This document shows positions 34,606 through 42,992 of a stretch of 64,000 nt of DNA, piece after piece. The first letter of the stretch is position 1. The number at the start of each line of letters is the position of its first letter. The translations under genes and the position numbers were made by a program. Location: contig NZ_JBHZOL010000021.1 in NCBI RefSeq assembly GCF_042788235.1, forward strand, positions 201,968 to 265,967. Direction: 5' to 3'. The notes under the pieces are model-generated. The model did no database searches, was not told the origin of the DNA, and saw nothing but the letters and a program-made list of their open reading frames with translations. The stretch comes from Sphaerothrix epifaneia (GTDB taxonomy: Bacteria; Cyanobacteriota; Cyanobacteriia; Phormidesmidales; Phormidesmidaceae).

Positions 34606-35712
34606 CTACATAGCGTCAGCGGTTAGTTCAGCCATCAGTTCAGCCACAGACACGATTTTCTCGGCGCGGCCAGCATTGCTACCCGCAAAAACCAGCCCTG
34701 TTTCTACCTCGCCGCGAGCCGCGCGGTCTAAGGCTTTGAGGATGCAGTAGGTTTCTCGCCGATCGCGAAATTTACACACCTGCAAACAGTTCGCCAGACA
34801 CAGTCCTTTCGGATTGGGTGTGCCTGTAGACAAAACCGTATCGGCAAACGCGTTCCGTAGGGCGCGACCGGGCAGCCCAACTGGACTGGGTACCAAAACC
34901 ACATCTTCAGGCTCAGCCTGGAGATGAAATTCTTTGTAGCGAATATCGGCGTCACATTCGTCAGTGGTGATAAAGCGAGTGCCGATTTGAACACCGCTGG
35001 CTCCTAACGCCAGGGCGCGTTCAATATCAGATCGATCCCAAATGCCGCCTGCTGCAATTACGGGGATATCGGCTTCTAAATCGTCGTGCAGGTAAGCCAA
35101 TAAAGCCGGAATAACAGAGGCGATCGCCACCTCAGGCTGCCCTAGGGTTTCAACTTTTGCCCCCAAATGTCCACCTGCAAAGTGGGGATCTTCGACGATA
35201 AAAGCATCGGGTAAACGGCCATAGCTTTTTTGCCATTTGCGGCAAATCAGTTGAGCAGCGCGGCTGCTAGAGACAATCGGCACTAGCGCTACATCAGGTG
35301 TGGCCTGGGTTAGTTGGGGAAGGTTGAGGGGCAAGCCCGCCCCCGAAATAATGAGATTGGCTCCGTGGTGAGCCGCTGTTTGCACCAGGGTTTCATAATC
35401 ACGAGCCGCCACCATAATATTGACAGCCAAAATGCCGTCGGGGCTGAAAAAGCGAGCTTTATTAAGTTCGTCAATTAGGGCTAGCCGATTGGCTTCGGCA
35501 AACTGAATTTGTCGCTGTTTAGGGTTGGTGGCGGTCGGGTCGAAATAGGGCGAATTCATGCCCAAGCCAACCGCCGAAATAGTGCCAATGCCGCCTGAGT
35601 TGGCGACGGCAGCCGCCAGGTTAGCACCTGAAATACGAATCCCCATGCCTCCCTGGATGATGGGGTACTGAGCGAGGTGCTGACCAATTTTTAAGGGACT
35701 GAGTGCTGTCAT
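34606..35712 (-). CDS. Nitronate monooxygenase-type flavoprotein
   Basis: The 368-aa TIM-barrel protein matches the NAD(P)H-dependent flavin oxidoreductase / nitronate monooxygenase (2-nitropropane dioxygenase-like) family: IIQGGMGIRISGANLAAAVANSGG near 18-42, VEDPHFAGGHLGAK and ALGASGVQIGTRFITTDE for FMN phosphate binding. A C-terminal segment with several cysteines (CLANCLQVCKF) is noteworthy. Physiological substrate is unknown. It is followed 23 bp later by the NrdG-like gene. Confidence 0.85.
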   Translation of the reverse strand: MTALSPLKIGQHLAQYPIIQGGMGIRISGANLAAAVANSGGIGTISAVGLGMNSPYFDPTATNPKQRQIQFAEANRLALIDELNKARFFSPDGILAVNIMVAARDYETLVQTAAHHGANLIISGAGLPLNLPQLTQATPDVALVPIVSSSRAAQLICRKWQKSYGRLPDAFIVEDPHFAGGHLGAKVETLGQPEVAIASVIPALLAYLHDDLEADIPVIAAGGIWDRSDIERALALGASGVQIGTRFITTDECDADIRYKEFHLQAEPEDVVLVPSPVGLPGRALRNAFADTVLSTGTPNPKGLCLANCLQVCKFRDRRETYCILKALDRAARGEVETGLVFAGSNAGRAEKIVSVAELMAELTADAM

Positions 35713-35855
35713 AGGGTAAGCGTTAACCTATCAAAAAGAAAAGTGAAGAATAAAGCGGCAGATGCAGAAAATCCCCTGGACGGGGATGAGAGGAGATCCA
35801 TTCTGGAGCCTTAACAAAAACTGTGGGGCGAAACGGAGACGCTAAAAATTAGCCC

Positions 35856-36608
35856 CTATTCCGCTGAAACCAACACCGCCGAGGTGGGATCAGGATGCGG
35901 CTCGGTGTGACCCGGTTGCGGTTGCTGCATGATTTGCTCAAACGTGCGATCGCCAATGGCTGTTCTGACTTGGTCTGTTAGCGATTGCAGCAGATTGCGA
36001 TTGAGCCAAAAAGCATGATTCGCTTCATCGACAATGGCTTGAGCTAGGTCTGCCTCTAGCGGTAACTGGTCGAGCACATCGCGATACTTGGCCTTAAAGG
36101 CTCGCTGCGCCTCGACGGTCGGTATTTGAGCAAACTCATGCAAACCAGTACCGCGATCGCTGGGTAGCTGCATAGCCGCCCGCGCAATTTTTTTCAGCCC
36201 TTGGCCGCCGGAGAGATCGCCCATATAGCGCACATAGGCATGGGCAACCAGCAAGGCCGGATTTTTCAACGAAACTTCGCGAATGCGGGCGACGTATGCT
36301 TCTCCTGCGGCAGCAGGAACCACTTGGTTACGCCAGTTTTCGCCGTAGTAATAAGCCAAATCGTCTTCTAAATTGGCAGTACGCAACAGTTCTGGAAAAT
36401 ACAAAGGCCCAGCGATCGCATCTGCCCGGTGCCGCAACATTTCAACTTCTAACGTGCGGTAAACGAAATACAGATTAGCCAGTAGCTGACGGAAAGCAGA
36501 TTTGACGACCCTGCCTTGCAAAAAGCATTTCATAAAAGCAGTATTTTCTGCCAGCGTATGGGAGGCTTGCGTTCCTGCCCGAAGCTGGGCGGACAACGGA
36601 TACATCAT
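35856..36608 (-). CDS. ho1: Heme oxygenase (biliverdin-producing)
   Basis: The 250-aa enzyme uses ferredoxin electrons and O2 to open heme to biliverdin IX-alpha, precursor of phycocyanobilin for phycobilisomes and bilin photoreceptors. The proximal heme His is in SHTLAEN (H about 16) and the distal helix signature is YMGDLSGGQGLKK (about 132-144). The C-terminal ~20 residues are a Pro-rich tail. It lies 68 bp downstream of hemF on the same strand. Whether it is the constitutive HO1 or a low-oxygen HO2 cannot be told from sequence alone. Confidence 0.95.
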   Translation of the reverse strand: MMYPLSAQLRAGTQASHTLAENTAFMKCFLQGRVVKSAFRQLLANLYFVYRTLEVEMLRHRADAIAGPLYFPELLRTANLEDDLAYYYGENWRNQVVPAAAGEAYVARIREVSLKNPALLVAHAYVRYMGDLSGGQGLKKIARAAMQLPSDRGTGLHEFAQIPTVEAQRAFKAKYRDVLDQLPLEADLAQAIVDEANHAFWLNRNLLQSLTDQVRTAIGDRTFEQIMQQPQPGHTEPHPDPTSAVLVSAE

Positions 36609-36676
36609 GTTTTAAACCTGAGAAAATCAACGGCTTTGTGAAGCGGAAGTTTGAGCCACGCGTTTTTAGCGCAGTA

Positions 36677-37711
36677 CTAAAGCGCAGATTGCAACATCAA
36701 CCAGTCTTGAGGTTTGAGATAGGTAGAATACAGTTCAGCTTCTGGGCTATTGGCAGCAGGGGTGTAGCCGTATTGCCAGCGAGCCAGCGGGGGTAAAGAC
36801 ATCAAAATTGATTCGGTACGACCATTGGTTTGCAAGCCAAACACCGTTCCTCGGTCATAGACCAAGTTAAATTCGACATAGCGACCGCGCCGATAAAGCT
36901 GAAAATTGCGTTCGCGATCGCCATAGGGTTGATCCTGGTGTCGTTCCACAATCGGCACATAAGCGGGTAAAAAGGCATTGCCACAACTCTGCACAAAGGC
37001 AAACAACTCTTCCCAACTACGAGCCACTGGCCCAACGCGCTGACTATAGCGGCCAGCCACTCCGCCTAGGTCAGGCCCCGCATAGAGATGGCCGCGATAG
37101 TCTAAATAATCAAAGAAAATCCCTCCAATCCCCCGACTTTCTTGGCGGTGCTTGAGATAGAAGTACTCATCACACCAATGCTTAAAGGCCGGGTAAAACT
37201 CAGGATGATGAGCCTCACAGGCTTGCTTTATCACAGAGTGAAAATGAATGACATCTTCCAGTCGAGGATAGTAGGGTGTTAAATCAACCCCACCCCCAAA
37301 CCACCAAACCGGGCCAGCTTCAAAGTAGCGATAGTTGAGATGCACCGTCGGCACATAGGGGTTACGCGGATGCAGCACCATCGAAGTCCCCGTTGCATAA
37401 AAGTCATTCCCTGCTGCTTCAGGCCGCTGGCTTAAGATAGCCGGGGGTAGGGTATCTCCCCAAACCTCGGAAAAGTTGACCCCGCCCTGCTCAAAAACTC
37501 GCCCACCGCTAATGACTCGCGTACGACCGCCGCCGCCTTCGCTTCGCTGCCAGGGATCTTCTTGAAATTGAGCTTCGCCATCTAGCTGTTCTAAAGCCGC
37601 ACAAATCTGATCTTGAAGCGTCTGCACATAGTGCTTAAATCGCTGACGGGCATTGGCGGGGGGCACCATTTGAGCCTCAAGCTGTTGAGGCGAGTTGCTT
37701 TGAAAACTCAT
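36677..37711 (-). CDS. hemF: Oxygen-dependent coproporphyrinogen III oxidase
   Basis: The 344-aa enzyme converts coproporphyrinogen III to protoporphyrinogen IX using O2. Characteristic blocks are GGGGRTRVISGG (about 60-71), GTSMVLHPRNPYVPTVHLNYRYFE (about 107-130), WWFGGGVDLTPYYP (about 135-148) and the C-terminal EFNLVYDRGTVFGLQTNGR. Length is normal. It is divergent from acsF over 411 bp and leads a minus-strand run with heme oxygenase. Confidence 0.97.
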   Translation of the reverse strand: MSFQSNSPQQLEAQMVPPANARQRFKHYVQTLQDQICAALEQLDGEAQFQEDPWQRSEGGGGRTRVISGGRVFEQGGVNFSEVWGDTLPPAILSQRPEAAGNDFYATGTSMVLHPRNPYVPTVHLNYRYFEAGPVWWFGGGVDLTPYYPRLEDVIHFHSVIKQACEAHHPEFYPAFKHWCDEYFYLKHRQESRGIGGIFFDYLDYRGHLYAGPDLGGVAGRYSQRVGPVARSWEELFAFVQSCGNAFLPAYVPIVERHQDQPYGDRERNFQLYRRGRYVEFNLVYDRGTVFGLQTNGRTESILMSLPPLARWQYGYTPAANSPEAELYSTYLKPQDWLMLQSAL

Positions 37712-38122
37712 AGGGAATCTTACTGAGTCGGATAAAATTTACATTCATCACCATATAGCGATTAAACGATTTAAGCAATTCTCGTTTCAAAACTTCACAC
37801 ACGGGTTTGGTGGGGTTTGGCTATCGGTGGCGTTTGCTGACAGCAGGCAGGCGGCCTTGATCGCTAGCGGCTCAAGGCTGAGGGCAAAAGGAAAGTCCTT
37901 TTGTTAGAGGCTTTCAGCCAGCGAAGTGGGGCAACGTTTGTCGCTACGGCTATAGCTGTAAAAGCGGATCGGCGTCAGGGGTGCGCTGCCCCAGCCCAAA
38001 TCAACAACTTTGGGTAGTCGTCTAAGGTGAGTGAAAAAATGTAAAGGCTGCAAGGATGGCCGCAACTCATACTATTCTTTTTATAGCTATTTAGTGATTA
38101 AGACTTTTGGAGCGAAATTTAT
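37712..38122. promoter_or_regulatory. Divergent region hemF / acsF
   Basis: About 411 bp between two tetrapyrrole genes. It contains one copy of the dispersed repeat (37866-37970) and, nearer acsF, a GGAG Shine-Dalgarno. No gene seen. Confidence 0.5.
37866..37970 (+). repeat. Dispersed intergenic repeat, copy C
   Basis: Contains GAGGGCAAAAGGAAAG, GGCTTTCAGCC and CGGCTATAGCTG. It aligns with the inverted copy at 24166-24256 and, less well, with 40721-40812 and 5854-5938. Confidence 0.6.
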
Positions 38123-39184
38123 ATGGTAAATACCGTCTCATCCCCCGCCCCCCGTTCTAAAGTTGAAGTTGCCGAGAACTTACTCACCCCCCGTTTTTAC
38201 ACAACAGATTTTGAAAAGGCGGCTAGCTTAGATCTTTCGGCTGGCGAGGTCGATTTACAAGCGATGCTGGTGGAAATGCGGGCTGATTACAATCGCCATC
38301 ACTTTGTCCGCGATCAGGGGTTTAAGCAGGGCTGGGAGCATATTCAGGGGGAAGAACGGCAAGCTTTTGTAGACTATCTGGAGCGATCTTGTGTTTCGGA
38401 GTTTTCTGGCTTTTTGCTGTTTAAAGAACTGTCACGCAAGCTGAAAAAGCGCAGCCCGATTCTGGCAGAAATTTTTTCGCTGATGGCGCGTGATGAGGCG
38501 CGTCATGCCGGATTTCTGAATAAAGCGATGTCAGATTTTAATCTTTCGCTGGATCTGGCTAAGCTCACCCAAAACCGTACCTATACGTTCTTTCCGATTG
38601 AGTGGATTATTTATGCGGTTTACCTTTCAGAGAAAATTGGTTACTGGCGCTATATCCTGATCTATCGCCATCTAGAGCAACACCCCGAACATCGCTTTTA
38701 TCCGCTGTTCAACTATTTTGAAAGCTGGTGTCAGGATGAAAATCGTCACGGCGATATTTTCAAAGCGCTATTGCGATCGCAGCCTCAAATGTGGCAAACC
38801 TGGCAGTCTCGCCTTTGGAGCCGTTTCTTTTTGCTTTCTGTGTTTGCTACGCATACACTAACGGTGCATGAACGCGCCAAGTTTTATGACATGCTGGGCT
38901 TAGAGGCTACTCAGTTTGACGCTGAGGTTATTCGCCAAACCAACGACACCTCTGCTAGAGCATTTCCGGTCATTCTCAACGTCGATCATCCTGACTTTTT
39001 CAAGCGGCTCGATCGCTGTTCCGAGCGTAATCTGAAGCTCAAAGAAATTGACCAAAGCAAAGCCCCTAAAGCTTGGAAGCTGTTACGCAAAATTCCGCTA
39101 GTGGCTGGCATTGTTGGCGATTTAGTCAGGCTCTATTTAATTAAGCCGATCGATGCTGAAGCCTTACGTGGAACCGTGCGCTAA
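38123..39184 (+). CDS. acsF: Mg-protoporphyrin IX monomethyl ester oxidative cyclase
   Basis: The 353-aa di-iron enzyme forms ring E of chlorophyll in an O2-dependent reaction. The iron-ligand motifs are ARDEARHAGF (about 128-137) and WCQDENRHGD (about 203-212). A GGAG Shine-Dalgarno lies 10 nt before the ATG. Many cyanobacteria have two acsF (chlA) genes, one for low oxygen; the type here cannot be decided. Neighbouring hemF and heme oxygenase are also O2-dependent tetrapyrrole enzymes. Confidence 0.97.
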   Translation: MVNTVSSPAPRSKVEVAENLLTPRFYTTDFEKAASLDLSAGEVDLQAMLVEMRADYNRHHFVRDQGFKQGWEHIQGEERQAFVDYLERSCVSEFSGFLLFKELSRKLKKRSPILAEIFSLMARDEARHAGFLNKAMSDFNLSLDLAKLTQNRTYTFFPIEWIIYAVYLSEKIGYWRYILIYRHLEQHPEHRFYPLFNYFESWCQDENRHGDIFKALLRSQPQMWQTWQSRLWSRFFLLSVFATHTLTVHERAKFYDMLGLEATQFDAEVIRQTNDTSARAFPVILNVDHPDFFKRLDRCSERNLKLKEIDQSKAPKAWKLLRKIPLVAGIVGDLVRLYLIKPIDAEALRGTVR

Positions 39185-39198
39185 GGCCGGATAGCTGC

Positions 39199-39888
39199 TT
39201 AGCCTAGCTGCTGTAATAGCTTAACCAAGCGCGATCGCCGTACTACATATACACCGCGTAGCTTACCGTGGCGGGTTTTGACGCTAGCCTGAGAAAAGGC
39301 TAACACCGCTGTTACATAGCGAACTCGAAGCTGCCGCTTGACCTGAAAAGCCTGCTTCATGCATTGCCGTAGGAAGTCTTTTTCAAACCCATAGGTCTGT
39401 TTACCCATTTGGCGGTAGAGGCGGTTGCCATCAAAATGTACTTCGCCTTGGTGAGATTTAACATCAATCACGTAAACCCGCTTTTTGGGCGAAAAGCAGA
39501 CAATATCAGCGTCTCCCAAACGGTTTTGCAGCGGCAGGTTATATTCAAAGCGCCAGCCTTCTGCTACTAAAGGTTGTAGCAGTTGAGCAATGTCCTCCTC
39601 TGCTTGGGCACCGCGATCGGCTCGGTTGGCCTGCTGCCAAAACTTTTTACCGTGCCAAATCGAAACCGCCGATCCGGTCAAAAACAGGCCGTAGGCACAG
39701 ACATAGAGCGGAGGAGGTAGCCACACCGAGCGTTTGGAAGCCTTAGCAAAATCAGCGATCGCTGTTTGCAACATCAAGGGCGCGATCGCCAACCCTAGCG
39801 CCGCCAACCACCAATAGACGGCTTTAGAGCGTCGCTGTAAGGCCATTCGGCGTACATTTTGTCCGGCCCGTCGGGGCGATCGCACCAT
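39199..39888 (-). CDS. NERD-domain membrane protein
   Basis: The 229-aa protein has an N-terminal basic segment, two hydrophobic stretches (about 27-47 and 60-78) and a C-terminal nuclease-related (NERD) domain (about 95-210) with the core strands DADIVCFSPKKRVYVIDVKSHQGEV, where the D-x-K pair resembles the active site of restriction-like nucleases. The physiological role of NERD proteins is unknown. It is convergent with acsF, 14 bp from its stop. Next gene upstream on the same strand begins 100 bp away. Confidence 0.8.
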   Translation of the reverse strand: MVRSPRRAGQNVRRMALQRRSKAVYWWLAALGLAIAPLMLQTAIADFAKASKRSVWLPPPLYVCAYGLFLTGSAVSIWHGKKFWQQANRADRGAQAEEDIAQLLQPLVAEGWRFEYNLPLQNRLGDADIVCFSPKKRVYVIDVKSHQGEVHFDGNRLYRQMGKQTYGFEKDFLRQCMKQAFQVKRQLRVRYVTAVLAFSQASVKTRHGKLRGVYVVRRSRLVKLLQQLG

Positions 39889-39988
39889 GACCCATTTTGG
39901 CTAACTGCGTTTTTTATCATAAACGCCAGCGACAACCTCAAAAGTCTGTCGGGGCTGGGTTTGACAAGACTTTAAATTGTCTAAAGGC

Positions 39989-40639
39989 TCATCTACTCAG
40001 CAAACCGACAACGGTTTGAGCTTCGTTGAGTAAACTAGACCAGCGATCGGGGCTAAGCCTACCGTCGGTGCGGTAATAAATGAAGGCATGGCCTGCCCCT
40101 TCTGTGCAGGTACGCTGCCGCTGCTCGTAGAAGGGAATCACCCGATAATCAAAAACCTGGCGAATTCGGGCTTCATCAGTTCCGCGTAGCAAGTACCGCT
40201 GCGAAAACTGAGGATAGTCGCCAAAGTCAATGTCGCGGTAGCCAAAAACACGGCCAATTTTATGAAACAGATTTTCGGGTATGAGCAGAAAGGTGGGCAA
40301 ATCTAGCTTTTCTGTCCACAGCAAAGCCACGGTGTGATAGTGCGTACTGGAGTTTTTGCCGCTCCCTGTTCGGTAGCTATAGTCGAACAAACAGACGTCC
40401 GCGCCGTTCGCCCGACCTTTCAAGACGTTGTGAACCCGACGCGATCGCCCTTTAGAAAACAGGTCAAAGTTCCAAATCAGCGCCGGGATTAGATGATTCC
40501 CTTTGTCTAAAAACGTCAAACCCAACTGAGAAGCTAGAGCAGCAATGGCTTGCGTACGCCTATGAGCGAAATAAAGTCGCAATCCCAGCGCTATCGCAAA
40601 CACTAAAGTCGCAATTACAAAAATCCAGGCTTGTTCCAT
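39989..40639 (-). CDS. Hypothetical protein with N-terminal membrane anchor
   Basis: I do not recognise a named family. The 216-aa protein has one N-terminal transmembrane helix (about 4-24), then a soluble domain with an aromatic/basic core (FDYSYRTGSGKNSSTHYHTVALLW) and EDIDFGDYPQFSQRYLLRGTDE-like segments resembling conserved cyanobacterial and bacterial hypothetical proteins related to DUF3137. It lies 100 bp upstream of the NERD gene on the same strand. No signal for function beyond membrane tethering. Confidence 0.75.
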   Translation of the reverse strand: MEQAWIFVIATLVFAIALGLRLYFAHRRTQAIAALASQLGLTFLDKGNHLIPALIWNFDLFSKGRSRRVHNVLKGRANGADVCLFDYSYRTGSGKNSSTHYHTVALLWTEKLDLPTFLLIPENLFHKIGRVFGYRDIDFGDYPQFSQRYLLRGTDEARIRQVFDYRVIPFYEQRQRTCTEGAGHAFIYYRTDGRLSPDRWSSLLNEAQTVVGLLSR

Positions 40640-41022
40640 CGCGCCATCGCTCGTAAACCACTGGCATAGACTTCACCCGACTGGCGACTAACTCCGCAAG
40701 TCGTTTACCCAAAGTCTTATATAGATAGAGGCTGAGGGCAGAAGAAAAGCTTTTTTTGTCTAGCCGCTTTCAGCGATCGCAGTGTTTTAACGCTGGTGGC
40801 GACAGCAATAAATGAGAAAGAAGCCCCCCCACGCCGCCCGCAAGACTTTTGCTCCAGAGCCGCCAAACAATGCTGCAAAAGTTACAAATCCGTCAAACCC
40901 TGATGGGTCAAAGGAATCCGCATCGCAGGTAAAGGCAAAATTAAAAAATATTTCTAAAGCTGCCAGTATTTGCGTTAATCTTTGTTAAGATAGATTAAAC
41001 GAAACCGTAAGGATAACTGCTT
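40640..41022. promoter_or_regulatory. Region upstream of psb34
   Basis: About 383 bp. Contains dispersed repeat copy B (40721-40812). The stretch TTTGTTAAGATAGATTAAAC at 40981-41000 sits about 25-40 bp before the psb34 start and holds a TAAGAT -10-like box; the call is tentative. Confidence 0.45.
40721..40812 (+). repeat. Dispersed intergenic repeat, copy B
   Basis: Carries GCTGAGGGCAGAAG, CGCTTTCAGCG and CGCTGGTGGCGACAGC; the last matches the 5.9-kb copy exactly over 16 bases. Confidence 0.6.
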
Positions 41023-41193
41023 ATGCCATATACCACTGAAGAAGGCGGACGCCTCAATAACTTTGCCAGAGAACCTAAAATGTACGAGGCTGAGCCGCCA
41101 ACAGGCGCACAAAAACGCAACTACGTTATTTTAGGAGCCTTGGGTTTAGCCTTGATCAGTGGCCTATGCTATGTAGCGGCTTCGGTTTCTTAA
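41023..41193 (+). CDS. psb34: Photosystem II assembly protein Psb34
   Basis: This 56-aa gene is small and easily missed. The protein opens MPYTTEEGGRLNNFAREPK, contains the QKRNYVILG motif and ends in one transmembrane helix (about 34-53). This matches Psb34 (ssl1498 type), a single-helix thylakoid protein related to the Hlip family that binds CP47-containing photosystem II assembly intermediates. An AAGGA Shine-Dalgarno lies 8 nt before the ATG. A strong terminator follows at 41232, so it is monocistronic. Identification rests on memory of the family N-terminus, which is distinctive. Confidence 0.9.
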   Translation: MPYTTEEGGRLNNFAREPKMYEAEPPTGAQKRNYVILGALGLALISGLCYVAASVS

Positions 41194-41231
41194 TTAGCGT
41201 CATCCGCTAATTCATTAATTTATTAACCTTG

Positions 41232-41272
41232 AACTCATGCAGCTTGAAGACCGGGCTGCATGAGTTTTTTTT
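41232..41272 (+). terminator. Rho-independent terminator of psb34
   Basis: AACTCATGCAGC and GCTGCATGAGTT are exact 12-bp complements with an 11-nt loop, followed by a T-run. It is 38 bp after the psb34 stop and the cleanest terminator in the window. Confidence 0.95.
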
Positions 41273-41423
41273 AGATTGTCCTGAAACGAGCGATCGCGGC
41301 TGTTAAACAGAAAAGAAGCAAGCGTAGTCGCTATTTGCAACGCGAAGTTACGGAGTTTGAGGGAAGTGTGCAATGATAAACGCGAGGGTTCTGTACGCAG
41401 AAGTGAACGAATAGGGCTGCACT

Positions 41424-42347
41424 ATGGCAAATCAGGAGCACCTTCAACAACTTATCCAAGGTAGCGAAGAATGGAATCAATGGCGCACGCAAAACAGTGC
41501 CGCCACCATTGACTTAAGCTACGCCGATTTGAGCCAGCGCAAGCTGATAGCGGCCAATTTGCAGACGGCTGATCTCACAGGCGCTAACCTTATCGGTACA
41601 ACCCTCACTGAGGCCAATTTACATCAGGCCAATTTAACTCAGGCGGATTTGAGCGGGGCTGATTTGAACCAGGTCAATTTGGTGCAGGCCAATTTAGCCC
41701 AGGCCAACCTGTTAGGGGCTGACCTCAGCGCCAGTAACTTACAGCAAGCCAACTTAGCCCGAGCTACGCTAAATCGCTCTGACCTGAGTGAAGCCAACCT
41801 GTCGGAAGTTGATCTTAGCGCCGCTAGCCTGGTTGGGGCAGAACTTAGCCGCGTTAGTCTACAGGCGGCCAACCTGCAATCGGCTTATCTCAAACGCGCC
41901 GATCTGCAACGCTCTGACCTGAGCCAGTGCAACCTGGTACAGGCTGACTTAACCGACGCGCGACTGCTCAACACTAATTTAGATAATGCCAACCTTAACC
42001 AGGCCATCTTAAAAGGTGCAAGGCTGAATCGAGCCACGCTGGTTAACGCTAATTTGACGGAGGCCAATCTAGCGGGAGCGACTTTGCTAGGGGCTGACTT
42101 AACCGGAGCCGATTTGACCGGGGCTAATTTGCAAGCCAGTAACTTCAGCGGAGCCAACCTCAATCAGGCCAATCTTTCGGGGCAAGATCTCAGCTCGCTC
42201 AACTTCACTGGGGCTAGCTTGAAAGGCACGATTTTGCAAAATGCTGATTTGACGCAAGCAATTTTGACCGAAGTTGACCTGACGGCGGCGGATCTAACCG
42301 GGGCTAAGCTGCCTGGTGAACTGGCTTTTTCTCAAGAGGAATGTTAG
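41424..42347 (+). CDS. Pentapeptide-repeat protein
   Basis: The 307-aa protein is almost wholly A(D/N)LxX pentapeptide repeats (from about residue 30 to 295), predicted to fold into a right-handed quadrilateral beta-helix. A short N-terminal helix (EHLQQLIQGSEEWNQWR) caps it. No signal peptide or membrane segment, so it is probably cytosolic. Function of such cyanobacterial proteins is mostly unknown. The last 7 bp overlap the start of tsaB, whose Shine-Dalgarno (AAGAGGA) lies inside this gene, indicating translational coupling. The minus-strand ORFs over it are repeat shadows. Confidence 0.95.
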   Translation: MANQEHLQQLIQGSEEWNQWRTQNSAATIDLSYADLSQRKLIAANLQTADLTGANLIGTTLTEANLHQANLTQADLSGADLNQVNLVQANLAQANLLGADLSASNLQQANLARATLNRSDLSEANLSEVDLSAASLVGAELSRVSLQAANLQSAYLKRADLQRSDLSQCNLVQADLTDARLLNTNLDNANLNQAILKGARLNRATLVNANLTEANLAGATLLGADLTGADLTGANLQASNFSGANLNQANLSGQDLSSLNFTGASLKGTILQNADLTQAILTEVDLTAADLTGAKLPGELAFSQEEC

Positions 42348-42952
42348 GACTGGCCCTTCATACCAGCAGTCCGGCTTTAGGGTTGGCGCTGAGCGATTTT
42401 GAGACGGTGGATCGCCAACGGGTTTGGCCTTTGGGTCGCGATCTCTCGACCTATTTGCACGACTACCTGGCCGAATTTATCCAGCCCTATACTTGGCAAG
42501 ATTTGAGCTTTATTGCCGTCGCTAAAGGGCCGGGGGGCTTTACCGGAACGCGCATTGGCGTCGTTACGGCTCGAACGTTGGCTCAGGCGCTCAACCTGCC
42601 GCTGTTTGCTGTTTCTAGCTTGGCTGCTTGGGCAGAGCGATCGCAGCCAACTCTTGAGCAGGCCATTGCTGTTCAGATGCAAGCTCAGCGCGGTGAAGTC
42701 TACGGCGCTATTTATCAGGTGACGGCTAAGCGCCTGACGCCTGTTCTGGCAGATACCGTCATGCCCCTGGCCGATTGGCAATCTAAGCTTGCCGTCTGGC
42801 CTCAGCCTTATCGGCTGGTACTGGCCGAGGGCAACCTAGCCGACTCGGTTAGCGCTGTGTTAAACCTGGCCTATCAAAGCTGGCAGCAAGGCGATCGCCC
42901 TGATTGGTCAGCCGCTTTGCCTTATTACGGTCAACATCCGGTTAAAAATTGA
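42341..42952 (+). CDS. tsaB: tRNA threonylcarbamoyladenosine biosynthesis protein TsaB
   Basis: The 203-aa protein is the TsaB partner of TsaD/TsaE in making t6A37 on ANN-decoding tRNAs. Hallmarks are the N-terminal LALHTSSPALGLALSD (ASKHA fold) and KGPGGFTGTRIGVVTARTLAQ (about 63-83). It lacks the metal-binding HxxxH of TsaD, as expected. The ATG overlaps the pentapeptide gene stop. Length is slightly below E. coli TsaB (231 aa), common in cyanobacteria. Confidence 0.93.
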   Translation: MLGLALHTSSPALGLALSDFETVDRQRVWPLGRDLSTYLHDYLAEFIQPYTWQDLSFIAVAKGPGGFTGTRIGVVTARTLAQALNLPLFAVSSLAAWAERSQPTLEQAIAVQMQAQRGEVYGAIYQVTAKRLTPVLADTVMPLADWQSKLAVWPQPYRLVLAEGNLADSVSAVLNLAYQSWQQGDRPDWSAALPYYGQHPVKN

Positions 42953-42992
42953 AAATGCTAAAAAAAGCGGCAACCCCCTTTTAGCCACCTGC

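Noticed and set aside
41639..42163. Minus-strand ORFs opposite the pentapeptide-repeat gene
   Set aside because: Periodic shadow of the repeats on the other strand.
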